Of a stretch of DNA of 32,918 nt, positions 17,049 to 25,130 are shown in pieces. Made by a program: the position numbers and the translations under genes. The notes below the pieces were generated by a model. The model saw nothing but the letters and a program-made list of their open reading frames with translations. It did not search any database and had not been told where the DNA came from. Source of the DNA: Leucothrix arctica (lineage in GTDB: Bacteria > Pseudomonadota > Gammaproteobacteria > Thiotrichales > Thiotrichaceae); NCBI RefSeq assembly GCF_003172895.1, contig NZ_QGKL01000023.1:1-32918 (forward strand), read 5' to 3'. Every line of letters begins with the position of its first letter. The first letter of the stretch is position 1.

Positions 17049-17798
17049 ATGAATTTTGCAGGAAAAACAGCAGTAGTTACTGGCGGCGGACGTGACATCG
17101 GTCGTTCATGTGTTATGGCTCTAGCAGCAGCTGGTGCTAACGTTGTAATCAACTACCACAGCAGCAGCGAAGGCGCTGACTCTGCAGTAGCTGAAATCAC
17201 AGCAGCCGGCGGAAACGCTATTGCTCTACAAGGCGACATGACTAACCCAGCAGATGTTACTGCACTTGCTGCTAAAGCAGTTGAGACTTATGGCGCAATC
17301 GACACGCTAATGCACGTTACTGGTGGTCTAGTTGCTCGTAAAACAACTGACGAGATGACGCTTGAGCACTGGAACACAGTAATGACGTTGAACACAACTT
17401 CATTATTCATGGCTGTTAAAGCTTGCCTACCTCACATGGCTGACGGTAGCTCAATCGTTACATTCGCATCTCAAGCAGGTCGCGATGGTGGTGGTGGTGG
17501 TTCTTCTGTATATGCTGCTTCTAAAGGTGCTGTAATGACTTACACACGTGCACTAGCTAAAGAACTTGGCCCTCGCAACATCCGTGTTAACTCTCTTTGC
17601 CCAGGCATGATTGACACTGACTTCCACAACATCTTCACTAAAGATGCTATCCGTGAGTTCGTTGCAAACGCAACACCTCTAAAGCGTGAAGGTAACCCTG
17701 ATGAAGTTGCTAAGCTTGCTGTGTTCCTAGCGTCTGACGATGCTTCGTTCATGACGGGTAACAACGTTGATGTTAACGGTGGTCTATTATTCTCTTAA
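17049..17798 (+). CDS. SDR oxidoreductase, probable DEH reductase
   Basis: A 249-residue classical short-chain dehydrogenase. The cofactor motif is T11-GGGRDIG, with Asp16 where Gly is usual; the active-site tetrad is N115, S141, Y155 and K159, and the C-terminal NVDVNGG is typical of the FabG-like group. It shares with Sphingomonas A1-R the stretch GGLVxRK and a TxFH...T segment after the PG motif. A1-R reduces DEH to 2-keto-3-deoxy-gluconate (KDG). Position after the exo-lyase gives the next step in alginate breakdown, as in Agrobacterium where a reductase gene follows Atu3025. It has its own leader and a strong terminator. A generic FabG-like activity cannot be excluded by sequence alone. 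Fragments of a second copy occur at 18978-19058 and 22830-22953. Confidence 0.82.
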   Translation: MNFAGKTAVVTGGGRDIGRSCVMALAAAGANVVINYHSSSEGADSAVAEITAAGGNAIALQGDMTNPADVTALAAKAVETYGAIDTLMHVTGGLVARKTTDEMTLEHWNTVMTLNTTSLFMAVKACLPHMADGSSIVTFASQAGRDGGGGGSSVYAASKGAVMTYTRALAKELGPRNIRVNSLCPGMIDTDFHNIFTKDAIREFVANATPLKREGNPDEVAKLAVFLASDDASFMTGNNVDVNGGLLFS

Positions 17799-17826
17799 TC
17801 CTTAGCGATTAAAAGTTTAGAAAGAC

Positions 17827-17863
17827 AAAGCCCGTCCAGCTGAAAAGTTGGGTGGGCTTTTTT
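17827..17863 (+). terminator. rho-independent terminator after dehR
   Basis: A 14-bp stem begins AAAGCCC and ends GGGCTTT, with a TGAAAA loop and a six-T run. It starts 29 nt after the dehR stop. A diverged copy with compensatory base changes follows the dehR fragment at 22982-23017. Confidence 0.93.
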
Positions 17864-17928
17864 GTGCCTACAATATTTAACGCAATCTTATTGCTATACT
17901 CAAACGCTCACAAACAACCTTGCCTACT

Positions 17929-18969
17929 ATGACCAACTATATAGACGATCATCTAAAACAGCCGGTAGCAATTTCCAACTGGCTTTACTCCGTTGCGTTC
18001 CTAGTCTTCATCATGGTTATTGTCGGCGGCATCACGCGACTCACCGAATCAGGGCTTTCAATTACTGAATGGAAACTCATCACGGGTACATTACCGCCAT
18101 TGAATGAAGCAGCATGGTTGACAGAGTTTGAGAAATACAAACAAATACCCGAATTCCAACAGATCAATGGCCCTGCTGGAATGGCACTGGCAGAGTTCAA
18201 ATCCATCTACTTTTGGGAATGGGCACACCGTTTATTAGGACGACTCATCGGCCTTGCCTTTGCACTACCCTTCGCTTGGTTCGCCATAAATCGTGCTATT
18301 CCTAAAGGTTATGGCTTCAAGCTAACCGCCCTACTCATTTTAGGTGGAATGCAGGGCGTGATTGGCTGGTGGATGGTCACCTCTGGTTTAACCGAGCGCA
18401 CAGACGTTAGCCATTTTCGACTAGCTACCCACCTGCTAATGGCGCTCGCTATTCTGGGTGCGCTAGTTTGGACTGCCTTAGATCTTCGACGACTTGCCAG
18501 CCATAACAGTCCTCCGGCAAGACTCACCGGCTTCGGTGTTGTCGTGATTCTTGTATTATTTGTGCAGTTATTATTTGGTGCTTATACCGCAGGGCTAAAT
18601 GCAGGTCATGTTGCAAATACGTGGCCACTTATGTACGGCTCTTTCTTCCCCGCAGGCGTGGACTGGACGACCAACCTTTGGGCAAAACTGAATAATGACC
18701 CTCAGGTTATTCACTTCATTCATCGCTGGTGGGCTTGGGTGACGGTTATCTTCCTAATATTATTGGCAAGACGTATTCGTAAAATCTCTAGGAAGGCTTC
18801 GCTGGCTATTCACAGTGCATTTGGTATTCAAATAATCTTGGGGATCGCGACGGTTGTTTCAGGTGTGAATATTTACTATGCGGTCGCACATCAGGCAGTC
18901 GGGGCGTTGGTGGTTATTTCAACGGCTTGGGGAATTCATCTATTAGGTCGTGAGCGATCTATTAGCTAG
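17929..18969 (+). CDS. ctaA: haem A synthase (CtaA/Cox15)
   Basis: A roughly 346-residue inner-membrane protein with eight transmembrane helices in two four-helix halves. It oxidises the C8 methyl of haem O to formyl, giving haem A for cytochrome aa3-type oxidases. Landmarks are the opening VGGITRLTESGLSITEWKLITGTLPP, the EWAHR haem-ligand region, DVSHFRLATHLLMA, GAYTAGLNAG...NTWPLM, VIHFIHRWWAW and AHQAVGA, which supply the conserved His pairs. I prefer ATG 17929, though an in-frame TTG at 17920 is possible; no strong ribosome site is seen. It stands alone, without oxidase subunit genes, 9 nt upstream of a dehR remnant, suggesting displacement from its usual context. Confidence 0.93.
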   Translation: MTNYIDDHLKQPVAISNWLYSVAFLVFIMVIVGGITRLTESGLSITEWKLITGTLPPLNEAAWLTEFEKYKQIPEFQQINGPAGMALAEFKSIYFWEWAHRLLGRLIGLAFALPFAWFAINRAIPKGYGFKLTALLILGGMQGVIGWWMVTSGLTERTDVSHFRLATHLLMALAILGALVWTALDLRRLASHNSPPARLTGFGVVVILVLFVQLLFGAYTAGLNAGHVANTWPLMYGSFFPAGVDWTTNLWAKLNNDPQVIHFIHRWWAWVTVIFLILLARRIRKISRKASLAIHSAFGIQIILGIATVVSGVNIYYAVAHQAVGALVVISTAWGIHLLGRERSIS

Positions 18970-18977
18970 GCTCTAGA

Positions 18978-19058
18978 GACTTCCACAGCATCTTCACTAA
19001 AGATGCTGTGCGCGAGTTCGTTACAAACGTAACACCTCGAAAGCGTGAAGGTAACCCT
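18978..19058 (+). pseudogene. internal fragment of a second dehR copy (fragment A)
   Basis: These 81 bases align without gaps to dehR 17619-17699 with 7 differences by my count (about 91% identity), several of them amino-acid changing. No start or stop belongs to it. It begins 9 nt after the ctaA stop and is cut off in unrelated sequence. Its last 25 bases are repeated at the start of fragment B (22830-22854), so the ATPase/methyltransferase segment lies between two ends of one broken gene copy. Confidence 0.9.
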
Positions 19059-19174
19059 TCCCTAAAACCAAACCTAGCTATCTATTTAATCCGCCAACAG
19101 AAATGTTAAAAACTGTTAAGAGCGCTTAGTTACACAATACCTCACGTGTAACTATTAAGGCACTTTCATAACGT

Positions 19175-21286
19175 GTGCCCGTGACCATAATGGCTTTTAT
19201 TACTTTAGCAGTACTGAGCTTTGCTGGTGGCCTTCTTTATTCTAAAGATAAGTCCAACAACAAAGGTGTATCGGTCATTAAGCGCGCTCAAAAACAACTC
19301 GCGCCGATTAAAGCTCACAAAAACTCACTCAAAATATTTACCGACGAGTCTGATAACTCCGAAGATACGGAGCAAGCACTCGCGGATAAACGCGAACTGA
19401 AAAAAACACTGACCATTTTCGCTGGTTCTTCTACGCTAGCCATCGGAGGAAGCTTATTCTTCCCCCCGTTAGCGTTATTAAGCATCCCTGGAGCGGTTTA
19501 CTTACTTCGTGATGTATACATCAATACCGGAAAAACACTTGTCAAAGGTCGTAAACTTAGCGTTGACCCACTCATGGCAATCTTCACAACTAGCATGTTG
19601 TTTCAAGGTTACTTTGTCGTCAGTCACTTTTTCATTTCGCTATATATCCTTAATCGCCAACTGGTAAAACGCGTTAGACAAGAGTCCAAAAAGAATATTA
19701 TTGATGTATTTCGTGATCAGCCGCGTACCGCTTGGACAATCATCGATGGAAGCGAAATAGAACTACCCGTAGAGCAAATTCAAGAAGGCGATATTATTGT
19801 TGTTAAAACAGGAGAGTCCATTCCTGTTGATGGGGAAATAATTAGTGGGTTTGCCTCAATCGATCAACATATGCTGACTGGGGAATCACAGCCTACCGAA
19901 AAAACCGAAGGCGATACTGTCTTCGCTTGCACCGTCCTGCTTACAGGTGCTGTACAGATCAAGGTCGAAAAAACAGGTGAAGCAACGGCCTCCGCACGCA
20001 TCGGCCAGATTCTCAATGACACGGTAGACTTTAAAACCCAGAAGCAACTCTGGGCTGAACGCTTTACCGATCAAACCGTGCTTCCAACACTCGGTTTAAG
20101 TGCTATCACTTTAGCACTAGCAGGTCCAATTCCGGCATTGATCGTCATTAATTCACACTTTCGTTATCGCCTGACACTTGCCACTTCAACCTGTGCACTG
20201 ACTTTCCTTAACCTCGCGGCGCAAAAGGGCTTGCTACTCAAGTCAGGCGTCGTACTTGAGAACATGCAGACAGTAGACACAGTGGTCTTTGATAAAACAG
20301 GGACGCTAACACTTGAAACACCTCATGTCGTCAATGTCTCTACTTTCGACTCATGGGATGCGAACACTATCGTTGGCTTAGCCGCCTCTATCGAAGCGCG
20401 TCAAAGCCATCCAGTTGCCAAAGCAATTTGTAGCCACGCCGAATCGCTTGATCTCACTTTAGAGGAGTCAGTGGACGCTAGTTACCAGATTGGTTATGGC
20501 TTAGTGGCCAGCATCGATGCCAAGCAAATCCAAGTTGGTAGCCTACGTTATGCAAAACAGCAAGGGCTCACTATACCCGATGCTCTGTTGGAACAAGAAG
20601 CCCACTGCCATGAAGTTGGCAACTCGCTGATTGTTGTCAGTATCAATAATAGTATTGCAGGTGCTATCGAGCTACAAGCTACCTTGCGTGAAGAAACAGA
20701 GTCCGTCATTAAGGCGCTACGTGAACAAGGTTTGTCGCTGCACATTATTTCTGGTGATCACCCTGCTCCAACCAAAATGCTGGCAAACACTCTAGGAATT
20801 GATAACTACCACGCTGAAGTGTTGCCTGAAAACAAGGCCGCAATTATTAAGCAATTACAAGATGAAGGACGCTCAGTGTGCTTCATCGGCGATGGGATTA
20901 ATGATGCAATTGCTTTAAAAGAAGCTGCCGTCTCAGTCTCTTTGCGAGGTGCATCAAGTGTTGCCACTGATACTGCGGAAGTGATTTTGATGGATCAAGA
21001 CCTCAACCGACTGTGCGACCTATTCCAGCTTGCTAAAGAATACGACCAAAATGTCACGACAACCTCCCGCATGATTACCGTTCCATCGGTAATGAATCTT
21101 GCATTAGCGTTTGTCCCACAGTTTGGTCTAACCGCTTCCATGAGCCTTAGTGCGGCCAGTGTTTTAGCCGGTTTTGGTAGTTCGATGATGCCATTGTTAA
21201 AGCATCAACAACAGTTAAATAGCGATGCCGAAGAGTCTGATATCACACCATCAACACCACCTGCCAACCGTTTGGAGACAACATGA
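19175..21286 (+). CDS. P1B-like P-type ATPase lacking the metal-site CPC motif
   Basis: A 703-residue P-type ATPase. TGES of the actuator domain is at 235-238, the phosphorylated Asp is D373 in DKTGT, SHP (P1B nucleotide-domain signature) is at 411-413, and GDGIND is at 572-577. It therefore has the catalytic machinery of heavy-metal transporters. It has no N-terminal heavy-metal-binding domain, only a hydrophilic stretch (about 25-75). The transmembrane helix that normally carries CPC, SPC or similar reads ATSTCALT, and the loop to GLLLK is shorter than usual. Metal specificity is thus unpredictable, and it might carry a different substrate. Start is GTG 19175 or ATG 19190. Its stop overlaps the next gene by 4 nt, indicating coupled translation. 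Confidence 0.85.
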   Translation: MPVTIMAFITLAVLSFAGGLLYSKDKSNNKGVSVIKRAQKQLAPIKAHKNSLKIFTDESDNSEDTEQALADKRELKKTLTIFAGSSTLAIGGSLFFPPLALLSIPGAVYLLRDVYINTGKTLVKGRKLSVDPLMAIFTTSMLFQGYFVVSHFFISLYILNRQLVKRVRQESKKNIIDVFRDQPRTAWTIIDGSEIELPVEQIQEGDIIVVKTGESIPVDGEIISGFASIDQHMLTGESQPTEKTEGDTVFACTVLLTGAVQIKVEKTGEATASARIGQILNDTVDFKTQKQLWAERFTDQTVLPTLGLSAITLALAGPIPALIVINSHFRYRLTLATSTCALTFLNLAAQKGLLLKSGVVLENMQTVDTVVFDKTGTLTLETPHVVNVSTFDSWDANTIVGLAASIEARQSHPVAKAICSHAESLDLTLEESVDASYQIGYGLVASIDAKQIQVGSLRYAKQQGLTIPDALLEQEAHCHEVGNSLIVVSINNSIAGAIELQATLREETESVIKALREQGLSLHIISGDHPAPTKMLANTLGIDNYHAEVLPENKAAIIKQLQDEGRSVCFIGDGINDAIALKEAAVSVSLRGASSVATDTAEVILMDQDLNRLCDLFQLAKEYDQNVTTTSRMITVPSVMNLALAFVPQFGLTASMSLSAASVLAGFGSSMMPLLKHQQQLNSDAEESDITPSTPPANRLETT

Positions 21287-22830
21287 GTGTTAACCTAACA
21301 ACATCAACAGATCATTTATTCGGTGGAGAACTCCCTTTCGATAAATACCCAGCTTTTTATGAAGAAGACAACCGTCGCAATCGTGGCTTTAATCCAACCA
21401 GTAAAGACTTTCTTGAAGTAAAGTTTAAGGTGTTACTACCCGAGCAATTGGTTAAAGATAAACGAATACTCGATCTTGGCTCATGTTATGGCGCAGCGGG
21501 TCAGTGGGCATTATTCTACGGCGCAGCAAGTTATACGGGTGTTGAAGTTCAAGAAACCTATGTTGAGCAGTCACGATCACTGCTCGCTCACTGGGGTGAT
21601 AAGGTCAATATCGTTCATCAAGATGTGACTAGCTTTCTGCTTGATACACCTGACGACACATACGACCTAGTACTATTGGCTGGCATGCTGTATCACTTTG
21701 TTGATACCAAAAAAATCATTGATCAATCTTGTCGTGTATCCACCGACCAAGTTGTGATCGAAACCAACTACCCACCGGGTATGCGCTCAGGAAAATTACC
21801 GTTAGATGTTGCGGTGACTGAGTATGTAACTGATCAGGAAGTGAACCTGGATAAGGGTAATCAGTCGATGTTAGGAATATCTGCAACTACTTCAATGCCA
21901 GCATTAGACATTTTATTTAGGCTCAATGGTTTCGCCAAAAAAGAGAACAAACTGAGCTTTCCTCTTGGAAAAAATACCGTCATTTACGATGAAAGTGCCT
22001 TAGGTCAAAGTGATTTACAGATTCGCTTTGCCGTTCGCTACCTCCGCGATACCTCACAAAAGCCACTAACTACACTCGAAAGCAACTTACCGACACAGTC
22101 TGGTCAGAAACGCTCTTGGGTAGACGACCCAGTTGCACTCGCTCGTACCGAACAGTATCAGCAGCAATCAAAAGAACTAAGCAGTGAAGCACCTGCGGGT
22201 GAATGGAAGTTTGATGCACAAGTTGCCGAAGTGTTTGATGGTATCGCTCGTCGCGAAATTCCTGACTACTTACGCGTGATTGACCTTTGTGTAAATATCA
22301 TAGCCAAAGGTGGGCAGGCTCAACCTAAAGTTATTGATGTTGGCAGTGCAACAGGCGAAACACTACGACAGTTGCATCAAGCGGGTTATCGCGACCTTTA
22401 TGGGGTTGAAGCGTCGCAAGACATGATTGCAAAGTCATTTGACCAAGCTACGCTAATTCATTCTGAGCACTTTCCTGAGTCGGAAGGCCCGTTTGACTAC
22501 GTGCTAAATAACTGGACACTCCACTTCATAAAAGACCCGCTGAGTTATCTATCAGCGACTATGCGTGCCATGGCGCCGGGGGCAACACTGGTACTGACGG
22601 ATAAAGTGAGCAGTAGTGATGATATTCACGAGCTATATTATGACTACAAACGTACCAATGGGGTCACTGAAGAAGAGATACAGAAGAAGCGTGCGCAAAT
22701 TGCTGGTGTATTAGTTACCTATCCATTCACTTGGTATCTAAATGCGCTCAGCAGTGTTGGATTTGAAGACATTGAAATTATTAATGCAAACACCTCTTTT
22801 GTAAGCTTCCTTGCAAAGAAGCCTGCTTAA
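21283..22830 (+). CDS. tandem double SAM-dependent methyltransferase
   Basis: A 515-residue protein with two class I methyltransferase domains. The first has motif I ILDLGSCYG at 62-70 and the YDLVLLAGMLYHFVD post-motif. The second has VIDVGSATG at about 350-358 and FDYVLNNWTLHFIKDPL. Residues about 255-310 look like a polar linker. The substrate is unknown. The ATG overlaps the ATPase stop (ATGA), so the two are produced together and presumably act in one process, for example modification of a small molecule that the ATPase moves, but that is inference. The stop codon directly abuts a dehR fragment, marking the end of the inserted segment. Confidence 0.85.
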   Translation: MSVNLTTSTDHLFGGELPFDKYPAFYEEDNRRNRGFNPTSKDFLEVKFKVLLPEQLVKDKRILDLGSCYGAAGQWALFYGAASYTGVEVQETYVEQSRSLLAHWGDKVNIVHQDVTSFLLDTPDDTYDLVLLAGMLYHFVDTKKIIDQSCRVSTDQVVIETNYPPGMRSGKLPLDVAVTEYVTDQEVNLDKGNQSMLGISATTSMPALDILFRLNGFAKKENKLSFPLGKNTVIYDESALGQSDLQIRFAVRYLRDTSQKPLTTLESNLPTQSGQKRSWVDDPVALARTEQYQQQSKELSSEAPAGEWKFDAQVAEVFDGIARREIPDYLRVIDLCVNIIAKGGQAQPKVIDVGSATGETLRQLHQAGYRDLYGVEASQDMIAKSFDQATLIHSEHFPESEGPFDYVLNNWTLHFIKDPLSYLSATMRAMAPGATLVLTDKVSSSDDIHELYYDYKRTNGVTEEEIQKKRAQIAGVLVTYPFTWYLNALSSVGFEDIEIINANTSFVSFLAKKPA

Positions 22831-22953
22831 CCTCTAAAGCATGAAGGTAACCCTGATGAAGTTGCTAAGCTTGCTGTGTTTCTAGCGTCTGACGATGCTT
22901 CGTTCATCACTGGTAACAACGTTGATATCAACGGTGGTCTACTATTATCTTAA
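22830..22953 (+). pseudogene. 3' fragment of a second dehR copy (fragment B) with its stop codon
   Basis: The sequence aligns from dehR 17675 to its stop with about eight differences in 124 bases. The encoded end (EGNPDEVAKLAVFLASDDAS, then NNVDINGGLLLS) is almost unchanged, with mostly conservative substitutions. Homology continues through the 3' untranslated region into the terminator. It begins exactly at the methyltransferase stop codon and lacks the 5' five-sixths of the gene. Confidence 0.92.
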
Positions 22954-22981
22954 TCCTTAGCGATTAAAAGTCTAGAAAGAC

Positions 22982-23017
22982 AAAGCCCATTCAGCTATTA
23001 GTTGAGTGGGCTTTTTT
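22982..23017 (+). terminator. rho-independent terminator of the dehR remnant, now ending the ATPase/methyltransferase mRNA
   Basis: A 14-bp stem with a TATTA loop and six Ts, homologous to 17827-17863. One C-G pair of the intact-gene terminator is T-A here and one G-T pair is A-T, so pairing is preserved. It now lies 151 nt downstream of the methyltransferase and insulates the toxin-antitoxin promoter. Confidence 0.92.
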
Positions 23018-23068
23018 ATTTACGCTGATACCAATCGTATTATTGCATTTGTAATACTTTAATTTATA

Positions 23069-23081
23069 GCTATACTATAGC
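23069..23081. promoter_or_regulatory. candidate autoregulatory operator of the first toxin-antitoxin pair
   Basis: GCTATA-C-TATAGC is a perfect inverted repeat containing TATACT, a good -10 hexamer, 27 nt upstream of the antitoxin start. An antitoxin bound here would block the promoter, the usual conditional autoregulation of Phd/PIN modules. Confidence 0.6.
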
Positions 23082-23107
23082 CATAATATATATTAAAGGT
23101 GACTATC

Positions 23108-23380
23108 ATGGGTGCAGCAACAATTGCAGATGCCAAAAACAACCTACCGAAACTAATTCACGCAGCGGAGTCTGGTGAAGATATTCATATCTCACGTCAT
23201 GGAAAGCCTGTAGCTGTCTTGATCTCAGAAGAGCGCTACCAACAACTATCCAAGCCTGAAAACGCAGTATTCATGGCAATAATGAAATGGCGTGATGAAC
23301 AGGAATTAGTTGATCTTAGCAACGAAGAAGTAGATAGCTGGCGTGACCGTTCTGAGCCGAGAGACTTTTCATGGGACTAA
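23108..23380 (+). CDS. Phd/YefM-type antitoxin
   Basis: A 90-residue antitoxin with the Phd/YefM DNA-binding fold: ATIADAKNNLPKLIHAAESG, then DIHISRHGKPVAVLISEERYQQL. The acidic, aromatic C-terminus (DSWRDRSEPRDFSWD) would wrap the toxin. ATG 23108 is chosen because AAAGGTGA lies just upstream; an earlier in-frame GTG at 23099 is itself part of that ribosome site. It overlaps the toxin gene by 10 nt. Confidence 0.88.
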   Translation: MGAATIADAKNNLPKLIHAAESGEDIHISRHGKPVAVLISEERYQQLSKPENAVFMAIMKWRDEQELVDLSNEEVDSWRDRSEPRDFSWD

Positions 23381-23790
23381 AGTACTTACTAGACACCAAT
23401 ATACTCTCAGAGCCTGTAAAACCAACACCTAATGAAAAAGTTATCGCTAAGCTAGGACAACATGCTGGAGAATACGTAACGGCTTCAACCGTATGGCATG
23501 AGTTGTTATACGGCATACGTAGAATGGATGACTCTAAGCGAAAAGCTAGTTTGGCTATGTACCTTGAAGCACTCTCTCACAGTGGCTTAGGCATACTGCC
23601 CTACGATAAAAACTCTGCTGCTTGGCTTGCGAAAGAACGTGCTCGACTATCTAAACAAGGTACTGCTGTAGCTCTGGCAGACGGGGAAATTGCATCGGTG
23701 GCTTATTCGAATAACCTTGTGTTGGTTACTCGAAATATTAAGGACTTTGCTAGTTTTGATGGGATTAGAATTGAGAATTGGTTTGAGTAA
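23371..23790 (+). CDS. PIN-domain ribonuclease toxin (VapC/FitB-like)
   Basis: A 139-residue PIN-domain protein. The acidic active-site residues are seen in LLDTNILSE (first Asp), WHELLYG (Glu), ADGEIASVA (Asp/Glu) and LVTRNIKDF (final region), in the usual order and spacing. Such toxins cleave specific RNAs, often tRNA or rRNA, when freed from the antitoxin. Translation starts inside the antitoxin gene, typical of coupled pairs. Its stop lies 8 nt from the convergent end of the reverse transcriptase gene, so the pair directly adjoins the retron-like unit. Confidence 0.9.
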   Translation: MGLKYLLDTNILSEPVKPTPNEKVIAKLGQHAGEYVTASTVWHELLYGIRRMDDSKRKASLAMYLEALSHSGLGILPYDKNSAAWLAKERARLSKQGTAVALADGEIASVAYSNNLVLVTRNIKDFASFDGIRIENWFE

Positions 23791-23798
23791 ACCAATCA

Positions 23799-24947
23799 TT
23801 AAGTTACTAACTTACTTTCCCAAGGCAATTCAATTCCATCTATTCTTTTCTTAAACTTTTCCCAACGTTCCGTATCAACATCTTTAGTAAATGCCACTAG
23901 CCCTGATACATGATTAAAAAAACCAAAAGAAGAATCAAATCCTTCATACTTGGCAACATCCGCTATAGGATATTTTTCTAGGGCATGAAGATTCCTGTCT
24001 ATTCTTTTATACATCTCTCTTGAAATTCTCGGTTTATCTCCATCAACAAGTAAACCAAGAACAAGTTTTTTTGACCCAGGACCTGCAACTCTTGTTTTCT
24101 TTATATTCTCTCTAAATTTGCAACGTCTAATAATACTTATAACGGACCGATGAATTTCTCCTATAGATAGGTTGTCAGGTAAGTCAACAGCTGAAATAGT
24201 TATATCATCAGCATACCTTGTATAAGTAAAACCGTGTTTTCGTACAAAACTTGATAGCTCTTCGTCCAATTTTTTAGCAACTAAATTTGCTAGCATCGGA
24301 CTTGTGGGAGCACCTTGAGGTAGTACACCAATAGCGCCAGATTTGTTGGCATAAAAATTATAGGGAGTGTTGTTGCTCTTTCTAAACAATAATGGCTTTA
24401 AATGATTTGGAACATGCGTTGTAGTACATATTCTTGCCATTTCAAACGCGACTAACGGACGGTACCCTAACCCAGTAAAGATATTGAATACTTCAACTTC
24501 ATTTATGGCATGGAAAAAATTCAATATATCAAATTGAAACATCCACCTTGCTGAACAATGTTGCTCAGCACACCTTCTGATACCGCCACTGGGATGAAAA
24601 GCAAAAGATGAAGGGTGAGGTAGGCAATATTGCAATATTTCTGTATTAATAAAGGTTTGTACCTTCAATAATTTTTTTGTCACTGAATGAATGAACCTTC
24701 TTCCCCCTGCCCTTTTTTTTACAGCGTACATTCTATAGTTACTAGACTCTCTTCGCCTCTCAACTGTCAACCTAAGAAAAGAATAATTTAAATCATTAAT
24801 CTTTGCTAAATGTTTTAGGGAGAATATAACGGGTAAATTCTTATCTATTAAGAATTGCGCGTAAGATCGTAAGGAAGATGCTTTTTCTATATCCTTAAAA
24901 CGATGTTTCGCATCATTATAGAGTTGATGTGCTGACCAAGTCTCCAT
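23799..24947 (-). CDS. ret: retron-type reverse transcriptase
   Basis: A 382-residue reverse transcriptase of the retron/group II-like class. Motifs occur in order: RFIHSVTKKLLKVQTFI (RT1), FHPSGGIRRCAEQHC (retron region where NAxxH is common), FQFDILNFF at 137-145 (first catalytic Asp), LPQGAPTSPMLAN at 209-221, and YADD at 245-248. A VLGLLVDGDKPRIS segment near 296-309 takes the place of the retron VTGL-V-N motif. No maturase or endonuclease domain follows, so it is not a group II intron protein. The ATG has a strong AAGGAGAGG ribosome site. Upstream lie a structured 226-nt gap and a PRTase-like gene on the same strand, a typical retron layout (RNA, RT, effector). Confidence 0.9.
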   Translation of the reverse strand: METWSAHQLYNDAKHRFKDIEKASSLRSYAQFLIDKNLPVIFSLKHLAKINDLNYSFLRLTVERRRESSNYRMYAVKKRAGGRRFIHSVTKKLLKVQTFINTEILQYCLPHPSSFAFHPSGGIRRCAEQHCSARWMFQFDILNFFHAINEVEVFNIFTGLGYRPLVAFEMARICTTTHVPNHLKPLLFRKSNNTPYNFYANKSGAIGVLPQGAPTSPMLANLVAKKLDEELSSFVRKHGFTYTRYADDITISAVDLPDNLSIGEIHRSVISIIRRCKFRENIKKTRVAGPGSKKLVLGLLVDGDKPRISREMYKRIDRNLHALEKYPIADVAKYEGFDSSFGFFNHVSGLVAFTKDVDTERWEKFKKRIDGIELPWESKLVT

Positions 24948-24954
24948 TCACCTC

Positions 24955-25130
24955 TCCTTTGAACCCTTGGGTCCATGAGTGTTGCACCACACCCCGAAGA
25001 CGATCTAGTCGGTTTTGTGTGACACACACGGGTGGCAAAGCCACCTTAACATCAGTTTTTTCCAGAAGAATCTATCCGACTCTCCCATCATCACAGATAT
25101 AACATCTAATCAGAATATATATACACCACT
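24955..25130 (-). ncRNA. candidate retron msr-msd RNA (boundaries approximate)
   Basis: The 226-nt gap between effector and RT has no ORF but is rich in hairpins. Reading the minus strand, they are TATAC/GTATA (about 25124-25139), GGTGGC-TTT-GCCACC (25045-25031), GTGTG-TGT-CACAC (25029-25017), CCGA/TCGG (25012-24994) and GTGT/ACAC (24992-24979). A longer-range AGTCGG/CCGACT pairing encloses the GGTGGC and GTGTG hairpins. Retron msr-msd RNAs sit directly upstream of the RT gene, are 100-200 nt long and carry several short stem-loops. I could not identify convincing a1/a2 repeats or the branching G, so limits are tentative. Confidence 0.5.

Noticed and set aside
19059-22829. Classical transposon carrying the ATPase and methyltransferase
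   Set aside because: No transposase or terminal inverted repeats were found, and the flanking 25-bp repeats are dehR sequence rather than a short target duplication.
23799-24947. Group II intron or diversity-generating retroelement as explanation of the reverse transcriptase
   Set aside because: No maturase or endonuclease domain, no intron domain V/VI-like RNA noticed, and no variable-repeat/template-repeat pair seen nearby.
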